Below the pieces are notes generated by a model, which made no database searches, was not told the origin of the DNA, and saw nothing but the letters and a program-made list of their open reading frames with translations. Of a DNA stretch of 64,000 nucleotides, positions 6,661-15,083 are shown piece by piece. Source of the DNA: Effusibacillus lacus (GTDB taxonomy: Bacteria > Bacillota > Bacilli > Tumebacillales > Effusibacillaceae); contig NZ_BDUF01000063.1 in NCBI RefSeq assembly GCF_002335525.1, forward strand, positions 1 to 64,000, written 5' to 3'. Both the position numbers and the translations under genes were made by a program. Position 1 is the first letter of the stretch; each line of letters begins with the position of its first letter.

Positions 6661-8940
6661 GTGGCCATAAGTCAGAAAGATTTGGAGGCTGAACAGGCTT
6701 TGCGCCGAGGAATCGGTTGGAACGGAAAAACACTCAAGCAGATGCGACAGGAAATCGATCGTCTTAGTAGTGAAAGCGGTTACTATGCTGGTTTGAGGGA
6801 ACTTCCGTTTAAAGAATCTGATCCCATCCGGTATGAAAAAATGTTCGCCAAGCTGCGTGGTGGAGTGGTGCATGCCCGGGAAACAGCGAAACGGGTGGCC
6901 GCTTCTCCGATTGTTGAACAAGAAGGGGAGCTGTGCTTTACCCTCTATACGCCGGAAGCGGATTCGGTTGTCACCTCTACCGGGATTATCATTCACGTGG
7001 GTACGATGGGAGCCGCGATCAAATACATGATTCAAAATGATTACGAAGAGAATCCCGGCATCGAGCCCGGCGACATTTTCTGCAACAATGACTGTCAGAT
7101 CGGTAACGTCCACCCTTGCGACGTGCACACCATTGTTCCGATATTCTGGGATAATGAGCTGATTGGTTGGGTTGGAGGTGTCACTCACGTGATCGATGTC
7201 GGCGCGACCGCTCCCGGCAGCATGACCGTGGGGCCGGTAACCCGTTACGATGACGGCTATCAGGTGGCATGCCGAAAAATCGGCAAAAACGATACGCTGC
7301 TACGCGACTGGTTGATCGAAAGCCAGCGTTCCGTGCGTACCACCAAGTATTGGCTGCTGGATGAACGTACACGCGTGGCCGGCTGCCACATGATTCGCGA
7401 TCTGGTGCTGCAGATGATCGAAGAAGAAGGGATCGGCGCTTATAAACAGTTTATCCGGGAAGTGATTGAAGACGGCCGCCGGGGTTTCATCAACCAGATC
7501 AAATCGTTGACCATTCCCGGCAAATACCGGGGCGTCTCGTTTGTCGACGTTCCTTACAAAAATCTGGATGTGCCGCCCTATGCGCGAGTAAACACGATCA
7601 TGCACGCCCCGTCCGAGATGACGATCCACAAAGACGGAAAATTTGAAATTGATTTTGAAGGGGTTAACCGCTGGGGCTGGCACAGTTACAACGCAACTCC
7701 GGTTTCGATTACAAGCGGCATCTGGGTGATGCTGTCGCAAACGCTGATTCCGAACGACCGGGTAAACGACGGGGCTTACTATGCCAGCAAGTTCGGGCTT
7801 CCCTACGGATCCTGGCTGAACCCTGACGATATTCGCACCGCCCACAGCTATGCATGGCACTTCCTGGTTTCCGCCTGGAGTCCGTTGTGGAGGTCTTTGA
7901 GCCGATCGTATTTTGCCCGCGGGTATCTGGAAGAAGTCAACGCCGGAAATGCCAATACAAGCAATTGGCTGCAGGGTGGCGGCTATAACCAGTTCAATGA
8001 AAATCACGCGGTCAACAGCTTTGAATCGGCGGCTGAAGGTGTCGGGGCGAGCGCCGTCAAAGACGGAATCGACCATGCGGCAGCCGTTTGGAATCCGGAA
8101 GGCGACATGGGGGACATGGAGATTTGGGAATTGGCTGAACCGCTGCTGTACCTCGGCCGCACGATCAAGCCGAACACGGGAGGATACGGCAAATACCGAG
8201 GCGGAAACGGTTACGAAACGCTGCGGATGGTATGGGGAGCCAAAGATTGGACCATGTTCTTCATGGGCAACGGGTACATGAGCAGCGATTGTGGTTTGAT
8301 GGGAGGATATCCGGCTGCTTCCGGCTACCGCTTCGAAGCGCACGGCACCAACATCAAGGAACTGATTGACAAGAAACTTCCCCTTCCGTTGGGTGGCGAT
8401 CCCGATCCCGGCAATCCGCAGTATGACAAACTGATCGAGGCGAAAGAGATCAAGCGCGACAAACAGGCAATCACAACGGAAACGATTTTTGAAAATTACG
8501 ACCTGTATCTCAATTATCTGCGTGGCGGCCCCGGTTTTGGCGACCCGTTGGAGAGAAAGCCGAAGGCGATTGAAACCGATCTCAACAACGGCCATTTGCT
8601 GCCCGATTATGCGGAAAAAGTGTACGGAGCTGTGATCCATAAGGACGAAAAGGGCCTCTGGGTGATCGACGAAGCAAAGACGGAACAGCGACGCGCCGAA
8701 ATCAGAAAAGAACGGATTCAACGTGGAGTGCCCACGCGTGAATGGATGAAGGAAGAACGGCAGAGGATTTTGAACAAGGATGCGGCGATTCAGGTCCGTC
8801 ACATGTACGCGAGCAGTTTTGCGCTGAGCCGGAAGTTTCCTGAAGAGTTTCGCAATTTCTGGAATTTGCCGGAAGACTGGATTATCAAGGAAAGCGAATT
8901 GGAAATTCCGGTATTCGGCGCCCATCACCAAGTGCAATAG
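6661..8940 (+). CDS. acxB: Acetone carboxylase alpha subunit (HyuB-type)
   Basis: 759 residues, hydantoinase B-like large subunit, expected to form the alpha2beta2gamma2 complex with AcxA and AcxC. Family features visible include the GDIFCNNDCQIGNVHPCDVHTIVPIF segment (~residues 137-160), typical of HyuB metal/substrate regions, and GPGFGDPLERKP near the C-terminus. I chose GTG at 6661 because AAGGAGGG (6646-6653) lies 7 nt upstream; an upstream TTG at 6634 would precede that site. A 545-codon open frame on the opposite strand (7300-8937) is a codon-bias shadow. Confidence 0.9.
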   Translation: MAISQKDLEAEQALRRGIGWNGKTLKQMRQEIDRLSSESGYYAGLRELPFKESDPIRYEKMFAKLRGGVVHARETAKRVAASPIVEQEGELCFTLYTPEADSVVTSTGIIIHVGTMGAAIKYMIQNDYEENPGIEPGDIFCNNDCQIGNVHPCDVHTIVPIFWDNELIGWVGGVTHVIDVGATAPGSMTVGPVTRYDDGYQVACRKIGKNDTLLRDWLIESQRSVRTTKYWLLDERTRVAGCHMIRDLVLQMIEEEGIGAYKQFIREVIEDGRRGFINQIKSLTIPGKYRGVSFVDVPYKNLDVPPYARVNTIMHAPSEMTIHKDGKFEIDFEGVNRWGWHSYNATPVSITSGIWVMLSQTLIPNDRVNDGAYYASKFGLPYGSWLNPDDIRTAHSYAWHFLVSAWSPLWRSLSRSYFARGYLEEVNAGNANTSNWLQGGGYNQFNENHAVNSFESAAEGVGASAVKDGIDHAAAVWNPEGDMGDMEIWELAEPLLYLGRTIKPNTGGYGKYRGGNGYETLRMVWGAKDWTMFFMGNGYMSSDCGLMGGYPAASGYRFEAHGTNIKELIDKKLPLPLGGDPDPGNPQYDKLIEAKEIKRDKQAITTETIFENYDLYLNYLRGGPGFGDPLERKPKAIETDLNNGHLLPDYAEKVYGAVIHKDEKGLWVIDEAKTEQRRAEIRKERIQRGVPTREWMKEERQRILNKDAAIQVRHMYASSFALSRKFPEEFRNFWNLPEDWIIKESELEIPVFGAHHQVQ

Positions 8941-8966
8941 ATTCCGATTGAAAAGGAGGTTGAACC

Positions 8967-9464
8967 ATGGCCAAATATGACAAAAAAACGATCGAAGAAC
9001 TGATTGACGGCACGATTGATTTCTTTAAACTGAAGGAAATGCTCTCGAGTTTCAAGGATCCGGAGCGGTTTGACACATACTTGAGCATTTTGCAGGACAG
9101 AGTGCCGTGGGATGACAAAATTCTGCTTCCGGTCGGCCTGCATCTGTATATCGTGCTGAAGAATAACGGCGACCGGATCGTCAAATGCGATTGCGGCCAC
9201 GAGTTTTGCGACTACCGCGACAATTGGAAACTGCACGCGTTAATTCACGTCCGGGACACGGAGGAGAAGATGGAAGAATTGTATCCGAAACTGTTGGCTC
9301 CGGACCCGCAATGGCAGGTGATTCGGGAGTACTACTGCCCAACCTGCGGTACACAGTTAGAGGTGGAAAACGTCACCCCGTGGTATCCGGTAATCAAGGA
9401 ATTTGACCCCGACATCGACGCTTTCTATGAGGAATGGCTGGGTCGTCCCGTTCCCCAGCCATAG
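8967..9464 (+). CDS. acxC: Acetone carboxylase gamma subunit
   Basis: 165 residues, matching the ~20-kDa gamma subunit. Likely metal ligands are visible: KCDCGHEFCDY (~72-82) and YYCPTCGTQLEVE (~124-136), two zinc-ribbon-like clusters, plus the C-terminal EFDPDIDAFYEEWLGRP typical of the family. AAGGAGG lies 8 nt before the ATG, which itself is 26 nt after acxB, so the three genes form one operon. A terminator follows at 9505. Confidence 0.9.
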   Translation: MAKYDKKTIEELIDGTIDFFKLKEMLSSFKDPERFDTYLSILQDRVPWDDKILLPVGLHLYIVLKNNGDRIVKCDCGHEFCDYRDNWKLHALIHVRDTEEKMEELYPKLLAPDPQWQVIREYYCPTCGTQLEVENVTPWYPVIKEFDPDIDAFYEEWLGRPVPQP

Positions 9465-9504
9465 CCGCCGGGTGGCAGGAATATTCGTCGCGATGGCAAA
9501 AGGC

Positions 9505-9526
9505 AGGGCCCCCATCAGGGGGCCCT
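9505..9526. terminator. Bidirectional terminator between acxC and the activator
   Basis: AGGGCCCCC (9505-9513) / GGGGGCCCT (9518-9526) is a perfect 9-bp stem with loop ATCA. On the minus strand it is followed by GCCTTTTGCC and overlaps the stop codon of the activator gene. Confidence 0.75.
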
Positions 9527-11453
9527 ACTTCATGTTGTATTTTTGCATTTTCCGGTACAATGTGGTGCGGGCGATCTTGCAGCGTCTTGCCACTTCCGAC
9601 AAGTTGCCGTTCGTTTCCCGAATCAGTTGCGCTAACATTCGTTTCTCTTCCAACTCCAAAGGGGTTTCTTCCTCATTCGAAACGGCGGGCGGCAGGGAGT
9701 GGGGCAAATCAGTCATTTGAATCCATTCCCCGCTTGCAAACAAAACGGCATGTTCTATCACGTTTTCCATTTCCCTTAAGTTGCCCGGCCAATGATATTC
9801 CAGGAAAAAGGACAAAACCTCGGCGCTGGCGCCGGTAACCGATTTGCCGTATTTGTTCGCACATCTTCGGATAAAATGATCGCACAATAAAGGGATATCC
9901 TCCTTCCGCTCCCGCAATGGAGGGAGGTGTAATCCGACAACGTTGAGGCGGTAATAAAGATCGGCGCGAAACTTCCCTTCTTCGATCAGTTTCGTCAAAT
10001 TTTGGTTGGTGGCCGCGATAATGCGGACATCAACCGGAATGGGCTTTGATGACCCGAGACGGATCACTTCTTTCTCCTGCAGAACTCGCAGCAGGAATAC
10101 CTGCAAGTCAAGCGGCATCTCCCCGATTTCATCCAGAAACAGCGTTCCGCCGTTCGCTTCTTCAAATTTCCCTGCTTTCCCCTTGGGATTCCCTCCCGTA
10201 AACGTACCCGGCTCATAACCAAACAATTCGCTTGCCATCAGTTCCTTCGGAATGGCGCCGCAGTTGATTGCCAGAAACGGGGCCCGGTGCCGTAAGCTGG
10301 CGCGATGGATCGCCTGCGCGAACCTTTCCTTGCCGGTTCCGCTCTCCCCTGTGAGCAATACCGGCACATTCGTGGGAGCCACCATTTGGCTCTTGTTGAT
10401 TATATCTTTTACTGCTTTTGATTCACCGATGATGTCGGACCAGAAGTTGCAGGAAATGGACACGGACGAGTGATGCTGAGCGGATCGTTGAAGGTGGAGG
10501 AGAAAGCCGATTCTTTCCGAATCAACCGCAATGTTTTGCACCGTGATTTTTAATTGGTACAACGGCAAAAGGACTTCTTCTTCCTCACCGTTGTTGTTGA
10601 GAAGAGCATTCTTCAACACTTCAATGCCGGGAAGTGACCAGAAATGGCTGAGATCGCCCGTTTGAAACAGCGCTGACACTCCGGAAACGGCATTCACGAT
10701 TTGCAGGGCGGCATCCAAAACGATAACGGGATCCGATTTCCATTGATTGACCGCCTGCACAAATCGGGTTTGCAACTGATGACGCGTTTTCAGCGAAATT
10801 TCCCGGTAGCTCTGCTGGATGGCCGTCGCGGTGACCGTTGCGATGCCCAATGAGTGCGGCTGAGCCATATCGGATGGACCTGTGAGATCGATCACTCCCA
10901 ACAGTTGTCCGGTGAACGGATCGTGAATCGGAGCCGATGAACAGATCCAGGGATGGCACCCTTCACAGAAATGCTCGTAAGAAAAAATCTGGATCGGCTG
11001 CCGAATCGCAATGGAAGTTCCGATTGCGTTGGTGCCAGCCGATGCCTCGCTCCAGTCGGCACCGGGTACGAAGTTCATTTGCTCGGCTTTCTGCAGGGTT
11101 TTGGGGTCCCCCTGCAAATAAATAATTTTGCCCTGGCTGTCGCAAAGGGTAACCAGATGTCCGGTGCCGCTGATCTGATCGGCCAGATGTTGAACGATCG
11201 GCAGGGAAATCTGATACAAATTCGATTTCTTTGCCCACTCCACCAATTCGTCTTGGGACAGCGCGATGGCGGTTTGTTTTTGTCTGGGGTTGACCCTATA
11301 GGTCAAACAGCGCTTCCATGATTCGAAAACATTCATCCTCATTTGACCCGGTTCGTGATTTTCCAATACATAGCGCTTCCATTTGATTTCCAGTTCTTTC
11401 ATTTTCATGTGTATATCACTGGGTAAGCGAATAGCTATCTGCGAGTTCTCCAT
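9525..11453 (-). CDS. Sigma-54-dependent activator, AcoR/AcxR family
   Basis: 642 residues. A GAF-like sensor region (~60-220) contains the AcoR-family FCEGCHPWICSSAPIHDPFTG segment. The AAA+ domain (~330-560) has Walker A GESGTGKERF, Walker B GGTLFLDEIGEMP and the arginine-finger FRADLYYRLNV. A Fis-type helix-turn-helix ends the protein (LSEVARRCKIARTTLYRKM). The sigma-54 contact loop reads GTFTGG instead of GAFTGA, a notable deviation. It is convergent with acxABC and is the natural candidate to drive the sigma-54 promoter at 4378. The effector (acetone, acetoin or similar) cannot be told from sequence. Start: ATG 11453 with GGAGGG just upstream. Confidence 0.88.
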   Translation of the reverse strand: MENSQIAIRLPSDIHMKMKELEIKWKRYVLENHEPGQMRMNVFESWKRCLTYRVNPRQKQTAIALSQDELVEWAKKSNLYQISLPIVQHLADQISGTGHLVTLCDSQGKIIYLQGDPKTLQKAEQMNFVPGADWSEASAGTNAIGTSIAIRQPIQIFSYEHFCEGCHPWICSSAPIHDPFTGQLLGVIDLTGPSDMAQPHSLGIATVTATAIQQSYREISLKTRHQLQTRFVQAVNQWKSDPVIVLDAALQIVNAVSGVSALFQTGDLSHFWSLPGIEVLKNALLNNNGEEEEVLLPLYQLKITVQNIAVDSERIGFLLHLQRSAQHHSSVSISCNFWSDIIGESKAVKDIINKSQMVAPTNVPVLLTGESGTGKERFAQAIHRASLRHRAPFLAINCGAIPKELMASELFGYEPGTFTGGNPKGKAGKFEEANGGTLFLDEIGEMPLDLQVFLLRVLQEKEVIRLGSSKPIPVDVRIIAATNQNLTKLIEEGKFRADLYYRLNVVGLHLPPLRERKEDIPLLCDHFIRRCANKYGKSVTGASAEVLSFFLEYHWPGNLREMENVIEHAVLFASGEWIQMTDLPHSLPPAVSNEEETPLELEEKRMLAQLIRETNGNLSEVARRCKIARTTLYRKMQKYNMK

Positions 11454-11630
11454 AACTATCCCTCCAGTCGACAGAAAATTATTACTATTTCGTATTATAT
11501 CAAAGATGACATCGGTACGAAAGGTTTGTTATATGCTACTAGAAATTTCCGAATAGTCAGCTCGTTTCAGAGCAATCACAAATAATGTAAAATAAAAAGA
11601 CAATTGACTTTGTTGAATCTGGAGGCAGCA

Positions 11631-11933
11631 ATGGAACTTTTGGAAGTATTTAAAGCCTTGTCCAATGAGACGAGGCTGCAGATCCTACAGTGGTTAAAAA
11701 ATCCTGAAATTCACTTTCCAAAACCGCAAAACGGGGATATACACGAAGATGGGGTTTGCGTAAGCGATATCCATAAAAAATTTGGATTGTCACAATCCAC
11801 AGTGTCCCTTTACCTATCAATGCTGCAAAATGCCGGATTGATAAAAGCAAAACGAATTGGGCAATTTACTTATTATAAAAGGGATGAGGAGAACATCAAA
11901 AAAATTGTGGAATTGTTATCCAGGGATTTGTAA
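11631..11933 (+). CDS. ArsR/SmtB-family transcriptional regulator
   Basis: 100-residue winged-helix repressor: ALSNETRLQILQWL is the typical N-terminal helix pair, and VSDIHKKFGLSQSTVSLYLSMLQNAGLIKAKRIGQFTYYKR the recognition helix and wing. GGAGG at 11621-11625 selects the ATG at 11631 over the upstream TTG at 11604. No classical CVC metal site is seen, so the signal is unknown. The LLM oxidoreductase 126 nt downstream is a frequent neighbour of such regulators in Bacillales and is its probable target. The AT-rich gap between the genes has an imperfect dyad (TATATCGATA...TAGATATCTATA, ~12013-12038). Confidence 0.85.
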   Translation: MELLEVFKALSNETRLQILQWLKNPEIHFPKPQNGDIHEDGVCVSDIHKKFGLSQSTVSLYLSMLQNAGLIKAKRIGQFTYYKRDEENIKKIVELLSRDL

Positions 11934-12059
11934 ATCAAAATCCTTGTTTACCGCTTATATCGTAAGCATCATTACAATTTTGGCCTTGAAGCTCCCTTAG
12001 TTTTATCATATTATATCGATAATTCTAGATATCTATAAATAAAGATGTGGAGGGCGATC

Positions 12060-13010
12060 ATGAACCGGTTTGATAAACACAAGGGATATTCACGCATGTT
12101 TCAGGAAAATAATCTGACTCTCGGGTTATTCTTTCCTTTGGAATCATACGAGGGCAGCATTCCGGAGATGAACATTGAAAAACAAATGAAACTGGCAAAA
12201 AGAGCGGAGGAGCTAAATTTTGCCGCATTGTTCGTCAGGGATGTTCCATTATATGACCCCCATTTCGGGGATGTGGGCCAGATTTATGATCCCTGGGTCT
12301 ATCTGGGGTATATAGCCGCCCATACTGAAAACATTGCTTTGGGTACCGCAAGTATTATTCTAACGTTGCGGCATCCGCTGCATGTGGCCAAAGCAGCCGC
12401 TTCCATCGACAAAATATCCGGCGAACGCCTGGTTCTCGGGGTGGCGACAGGGGATCGTCCTATAGAATTTCCAGCCTTTTCAGTTGATCCCGAAGAGCGC
12501 GGCACTTTGTTTCAAGAATCCATATTTGTAATGAAAAGAGCATGGGAGGAGAACTTTCCCGCTGTCAGGTCGCCACGGGTCAATCTGTGGAACGGGGACA
12601 TCTTGCCCAAACCGCGACTTTCCGACATTCCGGTGCTGGTAACCGGCCACAGCTCTCAGTCCCCCGAATGGATTGCCCAGAACAGTGACGGGTGGATGTA
12701 CTATCCCCGAAACTTGAAATTCCAAACCGAACTGATTAAAAATTGGCGCTCTCTTACCGATCGGTTTAAACCGTTTAGTCAGTCCCTGTATGTGGATTTG
12801 ACGGAGGATCCGAATCATGCACCAGTCCCCATTCATTTAGGGTTCCGGATCGGGCGCAATCCTCTCATTGAATTCATTGAGGGTCTTAAAAATGCGGGTG
12901 TCAATCATGTGATTATCAACTTGAAATATGGCCGACGTCCTGTTGAAGAAGTGATTGATGAATTGGGTGAAGAAGTTCTTCCGCACTTTCCCGCATTAAC
13001 CGGGAAGTGA
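12060..13010 (+). CDS. LLM-class flavin oxidoreductase (BA3436-like)
   Basis: 316-residue luciferase-like flavin-dependent monooxygenase family protein, TIM-barrel fold. LTLGLFFPLE, FAALFVRDVPLYDP, IALGTASIILTLRHP and SGERLVLGVATGDRPIEF are characteristic of a Bacillus LLM subfamily usually beside an ArsR gene. GGAGGG at 12049-12054 selects ATG 12060. The substrate is unknown. A symmetrical hairpin follows the gene and separates it from the convergent minus-strand operon. Confidence 0.85.
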   Translation: MNRFDKHKGYSRMFQENNLTLGLFFPLESYEGSIPEMNIEKQMKLAKRAEELNFAALFVRDVPLYDPHFGDVGQIYDPWVYLGYIAAHTENIALGTASIILTLRHPLHVAKAAASIDKISGERLVLGVATGDRPIEFPAFSVDPEERGTLFQESIFVMKRAWEENFPAVRSPRVNLWNGDILPKPRLSDIPVLVTGHSSQSPEWIAQNSDGWMYYPRNLKFQTELIKNWRSLTDRFKPFSQSLYVDLTEDPNHAPVPIHLGFRIGRNPLIEFIEGLKNAGVNHVIINLKYGRRPVEEVIDELGEEVLPHFPALTGK

Positions 13011-13046
13011 CATATGGACCGATTATTGCGGGCAATCTTGTTGATA

Positions 13047-13079
13047 CCCCGTAATGGCTTAGTACTTGCCATTACGGGG
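13047..13079. terminator. Hairpin between convergent genes
   Basis: CCCCGTAATGG (13047-13057) / CCATTACGGGG (13069-13079) is a perfect 11-bp stem with an 11-nt loop. There is no T tract on either side, but its position between convergent genes suggests a bidirectional transcript end. Confidence 0.55.
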
Positions 13080-13115
13080 GCCCAACTTGGCGAAGCACGC
13101 ATCCCGGACGCAGAT

Positions 13116-13472
13116 TTATACAAGAGTGTTTTCTTCCACCACAGGACTCATGACTCTAAAAATGGGTGTGTCTCCCTGAAATTCCGCAAGCTCGACACAG
13201 GAACCAATACCCAGTTGCTCAACCGGCTGTTGTACACGTCCCATAAGACGAAGTCCATCCTCGCACTCAATAATTGCCAACAGGTAGGGAGCTACGCTTT
13301 TAAACCTTTCTTCACAAACGTGTACTCTTGTAAACGAAATAACGGTTCCGGCAATTTCCAGGGTAATTGGACTAAAACTTTTTGACGACCGGCATTGTGA
13401 ACAATAACCTTGTGGAATCAGTTGTCTGCGGCCGCATTCGTCGCATTGATATACCGTCATGCTCAAGGACAA
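13116..13472 (-). CDS. Zn-ribbon OB-fold protein (DUF35), thiolase partner
   Basis: 118 residues. An N-terminal rubredoxin-like zinc ribbon (YQCDECGRRQ...GYCSQCRS, two CxxC) is followed by an OB-fold (GTVISFTRVHV...). Such proteins pair with non-decarboxylating thiolase-like enzymes and probably help bind acyl-CoA. The TTG start at 13472 has AGGAGG 8 nt upstream; the next ATG (13460) would be 20 nt away. It follows the thiolase gene by 5 nt, so the two are translationally linked. Confidence 0.85.
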   Translation of the reverse strand: MSLSMTVYQCDECGRRQLIPQGYCSQCRSSKSFSPITLEIAGTVISFTRVHVCEERFKSVAPYLLAIIECEDGLRLMGRVQQPVEQLGIGSCVELAEFQGDTPIFRVMSPVVEENTLV

Positions 13473-13477
13473 TTCGG

Positions 13478-14638
13478 TTACCTCCTTTTATAAATATGAA
13501 CGGTGCAAGTGCCACCGGCTCCGCCCAGGTTGTGCGTCAAACCTGTCACCGCGTTCTTTACTTGCCGAAGTTCCGCCTCGCCGCGTAATTGGCAGACGAT
13601 CTCCACTCCCTGGCCCACTCCGGTTGATCCCACAGGATGCCCTTTTGCTTTCAGTCCCCCGCTGGGGTTAATCGGCAGCTCGCCACCCAGGCGGGTTCGT
13701 CCCTCTAAAGCGGCCTTTCCCCCTTCCCCCGGTTTAAAGAACCCCAGATCTTCGGTCGCCACAATTTCAGCAATTGTGAAACAGTCATGAACTTCTGCAA
13801 CATCCACGTCACCGGGTTTTATGTTAGCCATGGAGAAGGCTCTTTCGGCAGCAAGCCGTGTAGCCGGAAAAGACGTCAACGACACATTGGCGAAAACCTC
13901 GAACCTGCCGGAAGCTTGCCCGGTGCCAACAATATCAACCACATCTTTACGGTGTGTTTCCGCAAGTTCCGGTGCGCATAATACCATGGCGGATGCGCCG
14001 TCGGATATCAGGGAGCAGTCATACCGGCTGAAAGGCTCCGCTACCATGTGTCGACTGGAGAGTACTTCTTCCAGGGTGATCTTTTTGTGCATATGAGCTT
14101 TCGGGTTCAACAGGGCATGGTCATGATTTTTTACCGCCACCGCCGCCAAATGTTCTCGAGTCGCTCCATACTGATGCATATACCGGTGAGCGACAAATGC
14201 AAAAACGGCAGGAAAAGTCAGTCCGTGTTTGACCTCAGCTTCCCAGTTGCTTGCTTTGGCCAGAACACTGGTTACACCGGATGTAGCCAAGGAAGTCATT
14301 TTTTCGGCACCTACAACAAGAACTCTCTTGTACAATCCGCTTTTTATGGCAAGGATGGCCTCACGAACAGCCAGGCTGCCTGATGCGCAAGCGCCCTCCA
14401 CCCGTGTTGCGGGAACGCCGTTTAATCCTATGGCCGACGCCGAATAAGCTGCCAGATGGTTCTGGTTAATGAAGTTTTCACCGGCAAAGTTGCCCAAATA
14501 ATAGGCATCAATATCTTCAGGGCCTAACCCTGCATCTTGAAGCGCTTGGGATGCGGCATCCATCACCAACTCAAGAAAGGAAGAACCAAGAACGCCGTAG
14601 CGTGTTATTCCAATACCGATCACCGACGCCAGTGCCAT
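13478..14638 (-). CDS. Thiolase family acyltransferase
   Basis: 386-residue thiolase-fold enzyme of the SCP2/acetyl-CoA acetyltransferase-like branch. The nucleophile Cys lies in VEGACASGSLAVREA (~residue 86), HDCFTIAE provides the active-site His region, and the C-terminal motif is NPSGGLKAKGHPVGSTG. With the DUF35 protein, acyl-CoA synthetase and epimerase-like gene it probably takes part in breakdown of a short or branched acyl-CoA or of acetoacetyl-CoA made from acetoacetate. The exact acyl chain is not predictable. The frame is intact and the start is ATG 14638 with GGAGTGAGAG upstream. Confidence 0.85.
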   Translation of the reverse strand: MALASVIGIGITRYGVLGSSFLELVMDAASQALQDAGLGPEDIDAYYLGNFAGENFINQNHLAAYSASAIGLNGVPATRVEGACASGSLAVREAILAIKSGLYKRVLVVGAEKMTSLATSGVTSVLAKASNWEAEVKHGLTFPAVFAFVAHRYMHQYGATREHLAAVAVKNHDHALLNPKAHMHKKITLEEVLSSRHMVAEPFSRYDCSLISDGASAMVLCAPELAETHRKDVVDIVGTGQASGRFEVFANVSLTSFPATRLAAERAFSMANIKPGDVDVAEVHDCFTIAEIVATEDLGFFKPGEGGKAALEGRTRLGGELPINPSGGLKAKGHPVGSTGVGQGVEIVCQLRGEAELRQVKNAVTGLTHNLGGAGGTCTVHIYKRR

Positions 14639-14678
14639 ACTCTCACTCCTTGATATCTTTGTTTTTTATCGGAAGTAT

Positions 14679-15083
14679 TTACTTCGCGGGTTGAACCAAC
14701 TCAATGACCACCCCGTCAAAAGATTCTCTTTCCGCAAACGCAACTGTGGAGTTGTGTGCGCCCGGACGCGGTGTCATATCTTTCATATGAATGCCGGAAC
14801 TGGCTGCTTGGCGAATCGCACTGTTTATGTCTTCAACTTCCATTGCGATATGGTGGAGCCCCCCGCCTGTGGCCCGGAGAAATTCAACGAGTTCCCCCTT
14901 GTCGCCCAATGGTTGCACCAATTCGATCTGCGTATCCCCGATGGGCAAAAACACCACTTTTACGTTATACGATTCAACGTATTCGATATTGGAAGAGGGT
15001 AACCCCAGTCCCTTTTGATAGGGTACAAGGGCTTTTTCAATATCATCCACGATTACGGCAATGTGATTGATTTTTTTAACCAT
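14679..15083 (-). CDS. VOC-family protein, methylmalonyl-CoA epimerase-like
   Basis: 134 residues with two betaalphabetabetabeta modules; metal ligands are expected from INHIAVIVDD (His7), QIELVQPL, GLHHIAMEV and VIELVQP, matching the His/Gln/His/Glu pattern of methylmalonyl-CoA epimerase. The start codon overlaps the end of the acyl-CoA synthetase gene by 8 nt. Other VOC enzymes (glyoxalase-like) share the fold, so the substrate call is provisional. If correct it ties the operon to the B12-dependent methylmalonyl-CoA route. Confidence 0.75.
   Translation of the reverse strand: MVKKINHIAVIVDDIEKALVPYQKGLGLPSSNIEYVESYNVKVVFLPIGDTQIELVQPLGDKGELVEFLRATGGGLHHIAMEVEDINSAIRQAASSGIHMKDMTPRPGAHNSTVAFAERESFDGVVIELVQPAK

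Noticed and set aside
7300-8937. 545-codon open frame antisense to acxB
   Set aside because: Composition shadow of a strongly biased gene; no ribosome site and no recognisable domain. acxB itself matches its family throughout.
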